Assembly: GCA_964511645.1 (NCBI GenBank) | Contig: CAZEGV010000037.1 | Span: 1-26,366 of the forward strand | DNA from: CAZEGV01 sp964511645 | GTDB lineage: Bacteria; Bacteroidota; Bacteroidia; Cytophagales; JAAEPT01 | Length of the DNA stretch: 26,366 bases | Direction of reading: 5' to 3' | Part shown: positions 1-6,983 of the stretch, in pieces | Position numbering within the stretch: position 1 is the first letter of the stretch | Layout: the number at the start of each line of letters is the position of its first letter | Position numbers and translations under genes: made by a program | The notes under the pieces: generated by a model | Told to the model about the DNA's origin: nothing | The model's database searches: none | The model's input: only the letters and a program-made list of their open reading frames with translations

Positions 1-100
1 CAAAAATTGAAATTTTTATGCTTTTTCCCTACTTATTCTTTCGGACAGTTATGTAGTAAATTAGTTTAATTTGTTGCTTTAACTTAAATATATATACAAT

Positions 101-784
101 ATGGTTGTTTTCGGTCACGGTAGTTTCTCTATAAAAAAGTATAATCCCGCAAATTTAAAAATTCCCTCAAACTCTGGATGGGAGGGAGTAACTATTGAGA
201 TTCGTCAGAGGTATGCACACTTGTTTTGGATTCCTTTTTTTCCTATCGGCAAGCTCTATGGTTTAAAAAAGCCTGGGGAAAAAGACCTTTATGAAATGCC
301 TGAAGATTTAAAAACTCATATTAAAACACATTTTTCTAGCGAATTAAAAACCCCATGGTACTCGTGGTCATTGTTTTATATAGGAGCATTAGTAGGTTTG
401 TTCTTTTGGGTTTCTGACTTAAGATCTAGCCACAGGAATAAAAACTCTAGTAAAGAGTATGAAGCAAGACAAGAATTAATGATTGAATACCCAACAACAG
501 GGGATTATTATCATCTTTCAAAAAACTACTCGGAAAACCGTTACTATAAGGTGGTTGCGGATAAAGGAAACAAGATTGAGTTTATAACCATTCCTGAAAA
601 CAATAGCTTATCTGAGACAGATAAGTATGAAGCATTTGATGAAATGGTTGAAATGGAGGAAAGTAAAATCACCATTTCAAAAGCATTGCTTAAAACAGCA
701 TTGAAAAACGAGGTGGAGTTAGAAGGTTGTGAAGGGTGTAAGTTAAACTCAATTGATAGAAGAGTATATAAAACAAGAAACTAG
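101..784 (+). CDS. Uncharacterised membrane protein
   Basis: I do not recognise a characterised family. The 227-residue product has no signal peptide. It begins with a soluble part of about 85 residues that includes a WIPFFPIGKLYG stretch near residues 43-54, a pattern I associate with small Bacteroidota membrane proteins of unknown function. One strong hydrophobic segment follows at about 86-106, then a polar domain with a CEGC pair close to the C-terminus. The predicted topology is a single-pass membrane protein with soluble regions on both sides. The ATG at 101 is the first start in the frame and follows an A/T-rich leader. The gene ends tail to tail with the next gene: both use the CTAG at 781-784 for their TAG stops. 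The reading frame looks real; the function is unknown. Confidence 0.75.
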   Translation: MVVFGHGSFSIKKYNPANLKIPSNSGWEGVTIEIRQRYAHLFWIPFFPIGKLYGLKKPGEKDLYEMPEDLKTHIKTHFSSELKTPWYSWSLFYIGALVGLFFWVSDLRSSHRNKNSSKEYEARQELMIEYPTTGDYYHLSKNYSENRYYKVVADKGNKIEFITIPENNSLSETDKYEAFDEMVEMEESKITISKALLKTALKNEVELEGCEGCKLNSIDRRVYKTRN

Positions 785-1479
785 TATGAGAAAAAGTGCT
801 TTGCTACCGCATCTTTTCTGGCTTGATTGATGTTTTTTGTTAAGTCCCTATCTATTGTGTTAAAACCAAATTGATTTTGTTGGATTTGATTACTACTGGT
901 AGCCGAAATCATGAATTGATAAAAAGCTTTGCCTGACTTAAGGTCGTAGCAATTAACTTTACTAAAGAATAATCCGCCTTGAAAATCGGATTCCCCTTGC
1001 ATTTTAGGTTTTATGTGTAGTAATCTTTTTTCTATAAACACATAATCTAATGTTAAAAGTTTTTCAAATAATTCCTGATGAGTTTGATGACATAATGTGT
1101 AGTTTTTTAGGCTGTCACATTTCAAAATAACGTCAGTTAAGTCGTTAATAGGGGTATGTTCCCAATTTCCAGAGTTTAAAAAATGAGTATTTTTCCTTGA
1201 AGTTGAGCTTTCGGATTGGACTTGTCTGGGTTGGAAGTCAGAAAAGGTGATATTAATATGGTGTTCGTGTAAGTAAGTCGTATCACTCAAGACGTTTTCG
1301 AATACAGTAGCGGTGTCTGATAAGTGTCTCATTTTTGTAGCCATTGCTATTATTTCTTCTTTGTGTTCTTTAAAATAAGTGCCTTGGTGTTTTAATACCC
1401 CACTTTTTTGTAGTTCGTAGCTAACTTGCTCTTCCTTCATTTCTTCTGTGGTGGGGAGGTTGGGTCCGCAGGCACTCAA
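781..1479 (-). CDS. Lipoprotein-like protein with unclear start
   Basis: The 232-residue reading frame has no family I can name. The bounds given run from a TTG that lies just before the motif S-A-C-G. Reading the same frame further upstream (to about 1530) gives YKLIPFIIITLVYLSAC, which is a good lipoprotein signal peptide: a Lys, a hydrophobic core and an LSAC lipobox. The TTG at 1479 therefore falls inside the lipobox and is probably not the true start. No ATG or GTG is found in this frame in the part I translated upstream (to about 1600). The initiation codon may have been lost when repeat DNA was inserted upstream, or an uncommon start is used. The mature part is polar and mixed alpha/beta, with charged residues after the Cys (TTEEMKEEQ). 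It overlaps the convergent gene by 4 nt. It could be a functional lipoprotein or a recent pseudogene. Confidence 0.6.
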   Translation of the reverse strand: MSACGPNLPTTEEMKEEQVSYELQKSGVLKHQGTYFKEHKEEIIAMATKMRHLSDTATVFENVLSDTTYLHEHHINITFSDFQPRQVQSESSTSRKNTHFLNSGNWEHTPINDLTDVILKCDSLKNYTLCHQTHQELFEKLLTLDYVFIEKRLLHIKPKMQGESDFQGGLFFSKVNCYDLKSGKAFYQFMISATSSNQIQQNQFGFNTIDRDLTKNINQARKDAVAKHFFSY

Positions 1480-1526
1480 GTATACAAGAGTAATAATGAT
1501 GAATGGTATTAGTTTGTAGGTACTGG

Positions 1527-1558
1527 TCGTAGGTGCACTGAAAAAGCTTAACCTACGA
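1527..1558. repeat. 8-bp inverted repeat upstream of the lipoprotein gene
   Basis: TCGTAGGT at 1527-1534 is matched by its exact complement ACCTACGA at 1551-1558, with 16 nt between. It lies just beyond the signal-peptide coding stretch of the lipoprotein-like gene, where its start codon should be. It may be the edge of an inserted element or a hairpin in the leader. Confidence 0.4.
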
Positions 1559-1588
1559 ATAGGTGAGTTAACTGCTCTTTTTTTTGTT

Positions 1589-1736
1589 GCGTTAAGGATT
1601 GACGTGGAAATCCTTTTTTATTTTTATGATTTTTGTACTTCGACAAGCTCAGCATGACAAAATCATAAAAATAAAAAAGATTGGGAACAAAAAGCCTGCC
1701 CGCATGAGCTTTTCTTTTGGCGAATGGGGTGCGCCC
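1589..1736. repeat. Intergenic repeat, copy 1 (with long REP-containing hairpin)
   Basis: This shares two conserved blocks with the segment at 4557-4661. The left block is GCGTTAaGGATTGACGTGgA followed by AATCCTTT. The right block is AAGATTGgGAAC, then AAAAGCC, then GCATGAGCTTTtCTTTTGG and CGAATG. Between the blocks this copy carries a long hairpin (1613-1679), where the other copy has a short CCGAT/ATCGG hairpin. The right end can itself fold (TTGGCG with CGCC). It sits directly downstream of the minus-strand TPR gene and upstream of the lipoprotein gene. Confidence 0.8.
1613..1679. repeat. Long hairpin with REP-like loop
   Basis: Arms at 1613-1636 and 1657-1679 are complementary over about 23 bp with one bulged T. 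The 20-nt loop (1637-1656) holds CTTCGACAAGCTCAGCATG. That motif resembles a dispersed intergenic repeat I recall from many bacterial genomes, with a core close to CTTCGACAAGCTCAG. The A/T-rich arms ending in T-runs on either strand could also terminate transcription in both directions. Confidence 0.7.
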
Positions 1737-1763
1737 AAGTGACGTTTAATTTTAAAACTGAGA

Positions 1764-2090
1764 TCATTCTAAATCTTCTTTCAAAAATTCATATTCTCTG
1801 TTGAGCTCAGCGAGAATATGATGATTGTCTTGTAATTTAGCTAATTCAATTCCTTTTTCGTAACAAAAAACCGCTTTTTTGAAATCTTGTTGTTCTTCAA
1901 AAAAATGTGCCGCTTGATAATAAGCGGGAAGATAGTTAGAAAAATATTTTAGCAAGGTATCAAGTTGTGCTTTAGCCTCTTCTACATGGTTTATCTTCTT
2001 ATATTCTAAAAATAAACCATAATGTATAAATGGGTCGTTTGCTGTTTCTTTGCTAAGAGCTAGTAAGTATTTAAGTCTATCATCAGACAT
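1764..2090 (-). CDS. Small TPR protein
   Basis: The 108-residue product is wholly helical. It has tetratricopeptide-like spacing of small and aromatic residues, for example NDPFIHYGLFLEYKKINHVE at about 18-37, YLPAYYQAAHFFEEQQDFKK at about 53-72 and AVFCYEKGIELAK after it. About two and a half TPR units fit in the length, so it is a short scaffold or adaptor rather than an enzyme. It has no signal peptide or membrane segment. It is transcribed divergently from etfB across a 78-nt A/T-rich gap, and a repeat with terminator potential lies just after it. The partner is unknown. Confidence 0.8.
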   Translation of the reverse strand: MSDDRLKYLLALSKETANDPFIHYGLFLEYKKINHVEEAKAQLDTLLKYFSNYLPAYYQAAHFFEEQQDFKKAVFCYEKGIELAKLQDNHHILAELNREYEFLKEDLE

Positions 2091-2127
2091 TTTTTTATTT
2101 TTTTAAGTTAAAAGTACAACCACATGC

Positions 2128-2142
2128 ATACTATTATAGTAT
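2128..2142. promoter_or_regulatory. Short inverted repeat in the TPR/etfB divergent gap
   Basis: ATACTA-TTA-TAGTAT is a perfect 6-bp inverted repeat in the 87-nt stretch between the divergent start codons of the TPR gene and etfB (true ATG at 2178). Its position suits an operator, but such A/T-rich palindromes arise easily by chance at this base composition. Confidence 0.25.
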
Positions 2143-2177
2143 ATATAAACAAGAATGAAACTTAACCCTTGACATAT

Positions 2178-2915
2178 ATGAAGATTTTAGTGTGTATTAC
2201 CCATGTTCCAGACACCACGTCCAAGATTACATTTGCAGACAATAATACGAAATTTGATTCAAATGGTGTACAATTTATCATAGGACCTTATGATGATTAT
2301 GCTTTAGCTAGAGCAGTAGAAATTAGAGATGCTACTAGCGGAGAGATAACAGTGCTCAATGTAGGGCTAGTAGATACTGAACCATCTATCCGAAAAGCAT
2401 TGGCAATTGGGGCAGATAATGCAGTCAGAATTAACCAAGAACCAACAGACTCGTATCAAGTAGCGAGTTTGATTGTCGCTTACGCTAAAGATAAAAGCTT
2501 TGATATGATTTTGACAGGAAGAGAGTCAATCGATTTTAACGGTGGAGTGGTACATGGCTTGATTGGCGAGATGTTAGGTCTCCCGAGTGTTTCCCCAGTA
2601 ATGAAGTTAGAAATAGAAGGTAACGTAGCCAAAATGGAAAAAGAGATAGAAGGAGGGAAGCAAATGATGGAAGTTGCTTTGCCTTTTGTAGCAGGTTGCC
2701 AAGAGCCAATAGCAGAATGGAAAATTCCAAATATGAGAGGGATTATGTCTGCAAGGACTAAGCCCTTGGAAGTGATAGAACCATCTGTGGATGAGTCTAA
2801 GTCGGTGCTTAAAGAGTTTGAATTGCCTGTAGCTAAGTCAGGGTGTAAGATGGTAAGTGCAGATAATGTTGCAGAATTGGTAGATTTATTAAAAAATGAA
2901 GCCAAAGTAATATAA
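2178..2915 (+). CDS. etfB: Electron transfer flavoprotein subunit beta
   Basis: The 245-residue product begins MKILVCITHVPDT, the usual N-terminus of the ETF beta subunit. A TTG at 2169 would add three residues, but the ATG at 2178 gives the family start and is preferred. The C-terminal part has the conserved IPNMRGIMSARTKPLEVIEP region that contacts the alpha subunit and the AMP site. EtfAB is a soluble heterodimer with FAD and AMP. In aerobic bacteria it passes electrons from acyl-CoA and related dehydrogenases to ETF-quinone oxidoreductase. The gene is followed after 33 nt by etfA, so the two are almost certainly co-transcribed. Length and motifs are normal for the family. Confidence 0.96.
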   Translation: MKILVCITHVPDTTSKITFADNNTKFDSNGVQFIIGPYDDYALARAVEIRDATSGEITVLNVGLVDTEPSIRKALAIGADNAVRINQEPTDSYQVASLIVAYAKDKSFDMILTGRESIDFNGGVVHGLIGEMLGLPSVSPVMKLEIEGNVAKMEKEIEGGKQMMEVALPFVAGCQEPIAEWKIPNMRGIMSARTKPLEVIEPSVDESKSVLKEFELPVAKSGCKMVSADNVAELVDLLKNEAKVI

Positions 2916-2948
2916 ATATTTTTTTTTAAAAATTAAACTTATAGAAAT

Positions 2949-3896
2949 ATGTCAGTAATAGTATATATAGAAACAGAAAACGGAAAAGTAAAGAAATCTT
3001 CTTACGAAGCAATTGCTTATGCAAAGGGATTAGCAGATCAATTAGGTTTAGGAGTAAAGGCAGTAGGAATAGGAGAAAATGATACTTTTCAAGAAGTGGG
3101 GAATTATGGAGTATTAGAAGTGTTAAGGGTCTCTAATTTGCCAGACAATGCCAATGCACTTCAGGTGGCATCTGCTGTGGCAGAAGTGGCTAAAGATGCT
3201 AGTGTTGTAGTATTAACGAACTCATCGAGGGGGGAGGCCGCTGCGTCTAGCGTAGCAGTTAAATTAAATGCGGCGATTGCTACTAATGTAATTGGTTTGC
3301 CTGATACAGTAAGTGGGTTTGTTGTTAAAAAAGGAGTTTATACGGGCAAAGCTTTTGTGAGTTTGAATCTTACAGGAGATAAAAAAGTGATTACAGTCAA
3401 GAAAAATTCGTATGATTTTGAAGTGTCTAGCGGAGAAGCTTCTGTGACTGATGTAACGGTAAGTGCAAATGAGGCTGATGCTAAAGTTAAAATTTTAGAC
3501 ACGAAAATTGCCGAAGGAGATATTCTGTTACCAGAAGCAGACTTCGTGGTGTCGGCAGGTAGAGGATTAAAAGCTGCAGAGAATTGGGGGATGATAGAAG
3601 AACTAGCAAAAGAATTAGGTGCAGCAACGGCTTGTTCTAAACCTGTATCTGATGTGGGCTGGAGACCTCATCATGAGCATGTAGGACAAACGGGGATTAA
3701 AGTTAGCCCAAATTTGTATATTGCAATTGGAATTTCGGGAGCTATTCAGCATCTTGCGGGAGTAAGTTCTTCAAAAGTGATTGTAGTAATTAATACTGAT
3801 GAAGACGCACCGTTCTTTAAAGCAGCCGATTACGGTATCGTAGGAGATGCTTTTGAAGTAGTGCCTAAGTTGATAGAAGCTCTAAAAGCAGGGTAG
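2949..3896 (+). CDS. etfA: Electron transfer flavoprotein subunit alpha
   Basis: The 315-residue product has the two-part ETF alpha layout. The N-terminal half (to about 185) resembles the beta subunit fold. The C-terminal half is the FAD-binding domain: VSAGRGLKAAENW near 201-213, RPHHEHVGQTG at 239-249, IGISGAIQHLAG at 260-271 and VINTDEDAPFFKAADYGIVG at 280-299. These are the residues that hold the isoalloxazine ring and the FAD pyrophosphate. With EtfB it forms the electron carrier between flavin dehydrogenases and the quinone pool. A bifunctional nuclease gene follows after 24 nt, in line with one transcription unit. Confidence 0.97.
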   Translation: MSVIVYIETENGKVKKSSYEAIAYAKGLADQLGLGVKAVGIGENDTFQEVGNYGVLEVLRVSNLPDNANALQVASAVAEVAKDASVVVLTNSSRGEAAASSVAVKLNAAIATNVIGLPDTVSGFVVKKGVYTGKAFVSLNLTGDKKVITVKKNSYDFEVSSGEASVTDVTVSANEADAKVKILDTKIAEGDILLPEADFVVSAGRGLKAAENWGMIEELAKELGAATACSKPVSDVGWRPHHEHVGQTGIKVSPNLYIAIGISGAIQHLAGVSSSKVIVVINTDEDAPFFKAADYGIVGDAFEVVPKLIEALKAG

Positions 3897-3920
3897 CTTT
3901 GTAAAATTAGAATTAAGATT

Positions 3921-4541
3921 GTGAGTAAAATAGAAGTAAATATCATAGGCCTGTCATCGAGTAATACTCAGACAGGTTCTTTTGCTTTGGTACTGGGAGA
4001 AGTATCTGGAGATAGAAGACTACCAATTATTATTGGTATGTTTGAAGCACAATCCATTGCTTTGGAGTTAGAGCAGATTCCTGCTCGCCGTCCAATGACC
4101 CATGATTTGTTTAAAGCTTTCGCTAAAAGTTATTTGATAGATCTGACTGAAGTTTATATCTCTAAGTTAGACTCTGGGGTTTTTTATACAGAAATCCATA
4201 CAAAAAGTGGCGAAAAGCGAGAGGTGATAGATGCTAGACCATCTGATGCTATTGCTTTGGCTTTGCGTTTTGGTGTGCCCATTTATACAAATGAAGCGGT
4301 AATGGCAGAAGCGGGTATTGTTGTTCAAGATGATGATGATGAGTTTTTGGAAGAGGACGAAGAATTGACAGATGAAGAACTGGATGAAGTGCTAGAAGAG
4401 TTAGAGCAGTCTATGGACGGAGATGCTTATTCGGGACTTTCTACTAAAGATTTAGAAATGAAACTTGATACTGCAATTGATAATGAAAATTATGAAGAGG
4501 CAGCTAAGTTAAGAGATGAGCTAGATAAAAGGGGAAAGTAA
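3921..4541 (+). CDS. Bifunctional nuclease (DUF151) with C-terminal UVR motif
   Basis: The 206-residue product starts at a GTG. Residues 3-135 form the bifunctional nuclease domain, with the characteristic PIIIGMFEAQSIALELE (35-51), RPMTHDLF and VIDARPSDAIALALRFGVPI (102-121). Homologues were reported to have DNase and RNase activity. A very acidic linker (about 137-165) leads to a UvrB/UvrC-type helical hairpin at about 173-206, with NYEEAAKLRDELDKR, a motif that mediates protein contact. This BFN-plus-UVR layout is common in Bacteroidota. It follows etfA closely and ends 15 nt before intergenic repeat copy 2. The cellular role in this phylum is not well established. Confidence 0.9.
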   Translation: MSKIEVNIIGLSSSNTQTGSFALVLGEVSGDRRLPIIIGMFEAQSIALELEQIPARRPMTHDLFKAFAKSYLIDLTEVYISKLDSGVFYTEIHTKSGEKREVIDARPSDAIALALRFGVPIYTNEAVMAEAGIVVQDDDDEFLEEDEELTDEELDEVLEELEQSMDGDAYSGLSTKDLEMKLDTAIDNENYEEAAKLRDELDKRGK

Positions 4542-4556
4542 TGAAATGTTTTTTTT

Positions 4557-4661
4557 GCGTTAGGGATTGACGTGAAAATCCTTTCCGATTTTTCATCGGG
4601 AAGATTGAGAACTAAAAGCCCGACTGCATGAGCTTTCCTTTTGGCGAATGTAGGAACGCCC
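4557..4661. repeat. Intergenic repeat, copy 2 (with short hairpin)
   Basis: This is the second copy of the repeat at 1589-1736, in the same orientation. Its conserved flanks are GCGTTAGGGATTGACGTGaA with AATCCTTT on the left, and AAGATTGaGAAC, AAAAGCC and GCATGAGCTTTcCTTTTGG on the right. The middle is a compact CCGAT-TTTTC-ATCGG hairpin instead of the long REP-bearing one. It ends with TTGGCG and CGCCCAA, which can pair. It lies between the convergent nuclease and ABC permease genes, which is where a two-way terminator would be expected. Confidence 0.8.
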
Positions 4662-4691
4662 AAAAATCATTTACATAATTTAAGTGTGTTT

Positions 4692-5918
4692 TTAATCTTT
4701 TCTAAAAAACCATTTTGCTAAGTCAGAGAAACCAACTTTTTTTCCATAGCTTAAGATTCCTATCCTGTACACTCTAGAGGCTACCCAAGTGATAAATAGA
4801 AATCCTGTAAGTTGAAAAAAAATAACGGTTAAGGTTTCCCACCAAGGTGCGTCCACAATGAGGTATGTGCTCCTTAAGGGGGAGGCTATAGGGCTAGAAA
4901 GAGGGAAGTAAGATAGAGTTTTGGCAAGTAAACTAGCTGGTGCGGTTAGTATTTTATCAGAAAAAACAAGTGTTCCGATGAGTGGAATTGTAAGCGGAAA
5001 TATGAATTGTTGGGTTTCCGTATCTACATCGGAAGCAGCACCTACTACGGCAAATAACGCCCCAAATATTAGGTATCCAAAAACAAAACAAAATAAAAAC
5101 CATAGGAATACACCCAACCATTGTGCTGGTGTGTAGGCGAAAAACAAGGCGTTCATGTCTGTCATTACAGAAGTGTCTCCAATTTGGTTGGCAATATGAC
5201 TGTCAGAAAAGTTAGAAATGCCGTATTTAGCATTAAAAATAAGTAGAATTATACTGTAACAAAGTGCCCAAAACAGGAATTGGATGAGTCCAAGTAGTCC
5301 AATTCCTACAATCTTTCCGATCATCAGCTCAAAGGGTTTTACCATTGTGATGAGTACTTCTATGATGCGGTTGTTTTTTTCTTCGATGACTCCTTTCATT
5401 ACTTGCATCCCGTATAAGAAAATAAAGAAATAAATCATGATGGCACTTCCGTAGGCTACAAAAGTGCGGACAGTTTGTTTTTTGTTGTTATCACCTGCCA
5501 CCTGATCTAGTTGTATGTTCGGTATTTTCATTATGTCCCCACTGCTGTACATGGCTATTCTAGCGTGTACATAATCAAATACCATATCATTAGTATTGTG
5601 ATAAATCCATTTTGAGTTTTTTGAATCATAAATAGCGTCGTAACTAGCGAGATAGATAGAGTCAAAGTCTGAGCAAGCAAAATTGAAGCTGACTTGGTCG
5701 TTGTTTTGTAAGGCTTCTTCTAGCTGGTTGTCGCAACCAAGGGCAAGTACTTTGTATGTGTTTTGGCTATTTCCACCTGTGCTAACCCAGTAGGGTACAA
5801 TCATCATGACTAGCATTGCAATGGGACCAAGTACCGAAGTCATGATAAAAGATTTTTTTCGTACACGGGTACTAAATTCTCTCCATATGATATGTTTGAT
5901 ATGCTTAATATTCATCAT
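4692..5918 (-). CDS. ABC-2 type transporter permease (NatB-like)
   Basis: The 408-residue membrane protein starts with a cytosolic helix (IKHIIWREFSTRVRKKSFIM), then a first membrane segment at about 24-46 and a large outside domain to about 150. A cluster of five or more membrane segments fills the C-terminal half, including one at about 152-172. This is the layout of the ABC-2 permease family with NatB-like members. Start ATGATG lies inside the end of the ATPase gene (14-nt overlap), so the two are translationally coupled and form one exporter. The substrate cannot be read from the sequence. Sodium or drug export are common guesses for this family. Confidence 0.9.
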   Translation of the reverse strand: MMNIKHIKHIIWREFSTRVRKKSFIMTSVLGPIAMLVMMIVPYWVSTGGNSQNTYKVLALGCDNQLEEALQNNDQVSFNFACSDFDSIYLASYDAIYDSKNSKWIYHNTNDMVFDYVHARIAMYSSGDIMKIPNIQLDQVAGDNNKKQTVRTFVAYGSAIMIYFFIFLYGMQVMKGVIEEKNNRIIEVLITMVKPFELMIGKIVGIGLLGLIQFLFWALCYSIILLIFNAKYGISNFSDSHIANQIGDTSVMTDMNALFFAYTPAQWLGVFLWFLFCFVFGYLIFGALFAVVGAASDVDTETQQFIFPLTIPLIGTLVFSDKILTAPASLLAKTLSYFPLSSPIASPLRSTYLIVDAPWWETLTVIFFQLTGFLFITWVASRVYRIGILSYGKKVGFSDLAKWFFRKD

Positions 5919-6735
5919 TTACTTTTGTAATGAAAATTTCTTTTAATGTTTTTTTTTCTTTGTTGATAGAAACTAGGCTGTTTGTACTTTGTTGTTGAAT
6001 GTATTGTTGAAGATTTTCGGTTTCAACAAGAGTTTTTCCGTTAGTTGTTTCTACTACAAAATTATCTTGTTCGTATTCTTTCATTAAGCTGATAACATCT
6101 CCTTTGTAAATGGTCTTTCCTTTGTTGAGGAATACAATGTTATCACATAATTCTTCTACTGAGTCCATACGATGGGTCGAGAATAATATTGTAACTCCTT
6201 TTTCTTTTAATTTAACGATTTCATTCATTAAGTTTTGCTCATTGACAGGATCAAAACCTGAAAAGGGTTCGTCTAATATAAGTAGGGAAGGGTTGTGCAA
6301 TAGTGCTGCAATGAATTGCACTTTTTGTTGCATACCTTTTGATAAAGCATTTATTTCTTGATTTTTCCAGTCTTGTAAGTTTAGTTTTTTAATCCAATGT
6401 TCTATTTTTTGGTTTCGTTCTTTTTTTTCAATTCCTCTTAGTTTGGCTATGTATGATAGGTATTCGTTTACCTTCATGCCTTTGTAAAGTCCTCGTTCTT
6501 CGGGTAAGTAACCAATTTCTTTTCGGGTAATGTCTGCTGATATTTTTGAGTCATTTAAAATGACTTCTCCACTGTCTTGCTGAAGGATTCTAGTAATGAT
6601 TCGCATTAAGGTTGTTTTGCCCGCTCCGTTGTGTCCGAGTAATCCTGTTATCTGTCCTTTAGGGACTTCAAAACTAATATTACTTAGGGCTTGGTGCTTA
6701 TTGTATGCTTTGGACAAGTCTTTTATTCTTAACAT
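5905..6735 (-). CDS. ABC transporter ATP-binding protein (NatA-like)
   Basis: The 276-residue ATPase shows all ABC landmarks: Walker A GHNGAGKT at 34-41, a Q-loop region GYLPEERGLY at 75-84, signature LSKGM at 131-135, Walker B LLILDEP at 151-157 with the catalytic Glu present, and switch His in STH at 186-188. The GYLPEERGLY stretch is typical of the group that pairs with ABC-2 permeases. A C-terminal extension of about 60 residues follows. It is the first gene of a two-gene minus-strand operon with the overlapping permease gene, and powers that exporter from the cytosolic face. Confidence 0.93.
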   Translation of the reverse strand: MLRIKDLSKAYNKHQALSNISFEVPKGQITGLLGHNGAGKTTLMRIITRILQQDSGEVILNDSKISADITRKEIGYLPEERGLYKGMKVNEYLSYIAKLRGIEKKERNQKIEHWIKKLNLQDWKNQEINALSKGMQQKVQFIAALLHNPSLLILDEPFSGFDPVNEQNLMNEIVKLKEKGVTILFSTHRMDSVEELCDNIVFLNKGKTIYKGDVISLMKEYEQDNFVVETTNGKTLVETENLQQYIQQQSTNSLVSINKEKKTLKEIFITKVNDEY

Positions 6736-6811
6736 GGCGATAAATTACAAAAAAAAGGGAATTGCTTGCGTTGTTTTATTAAAAAATATAGATTTGCCAT
6801 AATTAATGATT

Positions 6812-6864
6812 GGCTCCGTAGTTCAATTGAATAGTTCGTCAGCTGACGAATCGCTCTGAGGGTT
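6812..6864 (+). pseudogene. Broken tRNA-Arg copy
   Basis: Positions 6812-6834 match the first 23 nt of the intact tRNA-Arg downstream (6910-6932) with one difference, and CTCTGAGGGTT at 6854-6864 matches the end of its anticodon arm and variable loop. The anticodon stem itself is replaced by the perfect palindrome TTCGTCAGCTGACGAA (6835-6850). There is no T arm and no 3' acceptor strand, so no cloverleaf can form. It is a partial, disrupted duplicate 45 nt upstream of the intact gene. Confidence 0.75.
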
Positions 6865-6909
6865 GATTTTATAATAAAAGAAATTAGATAAAGTATAAGT
6901 AAAAACATT

Positions 6910-6983
6910 GGCCCCGTAGTTCAATTGAATAGAATATCAGATTTCGGCTCTGAGGGTTACAGGTTTGAATCCTGTCGGGGTCA
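6910..6983 (+). tRNA. tRNA-Arg(TCG)
   Basis: A complete cloverleaf can be drawn. The acceptor GGCCCCG pairs with CGGGGTC (one G-U), the D stem GTTC pairs with GAAT, and the anticodon stem TCAGA pairs with TCTGA around the loop TTTCGGC (anticodon TCG, read as CGA/CGN arginine). The variable loop is GGGTT and the T stem ACAGG pairs with CCTGT around TTTGAAT. The discriminator is A at 6983 and no CCA is encoded. A broken copy of its 5' part lies just upstream. Confidence 0.93.

Noticed and set aside
1589..1736. CRISPR or IS element at the repeat
   Set aside because: There are only two distant copies, with no spacers, no transposase frame and no target-site duplication that I can identify.
2169..2177. 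TTG start for etfB
   Set aside because: It adds only three residues before the family-typical MKILVCI start at 2178.
2480..2905. Minus-strand open frame opposite etfB
   Set aside because: It lies fully inside the well-supported etfB gene, and its Ser/Ile-rich translation has no family features. It is a shadow of etfB codon use.
6812..6864. Second functional tRNA gene
   Set aside because: There is no T arm or 3' acceptor strand, and the anticodon stem is replaced by a palindrome, so no cloverleaf forms.
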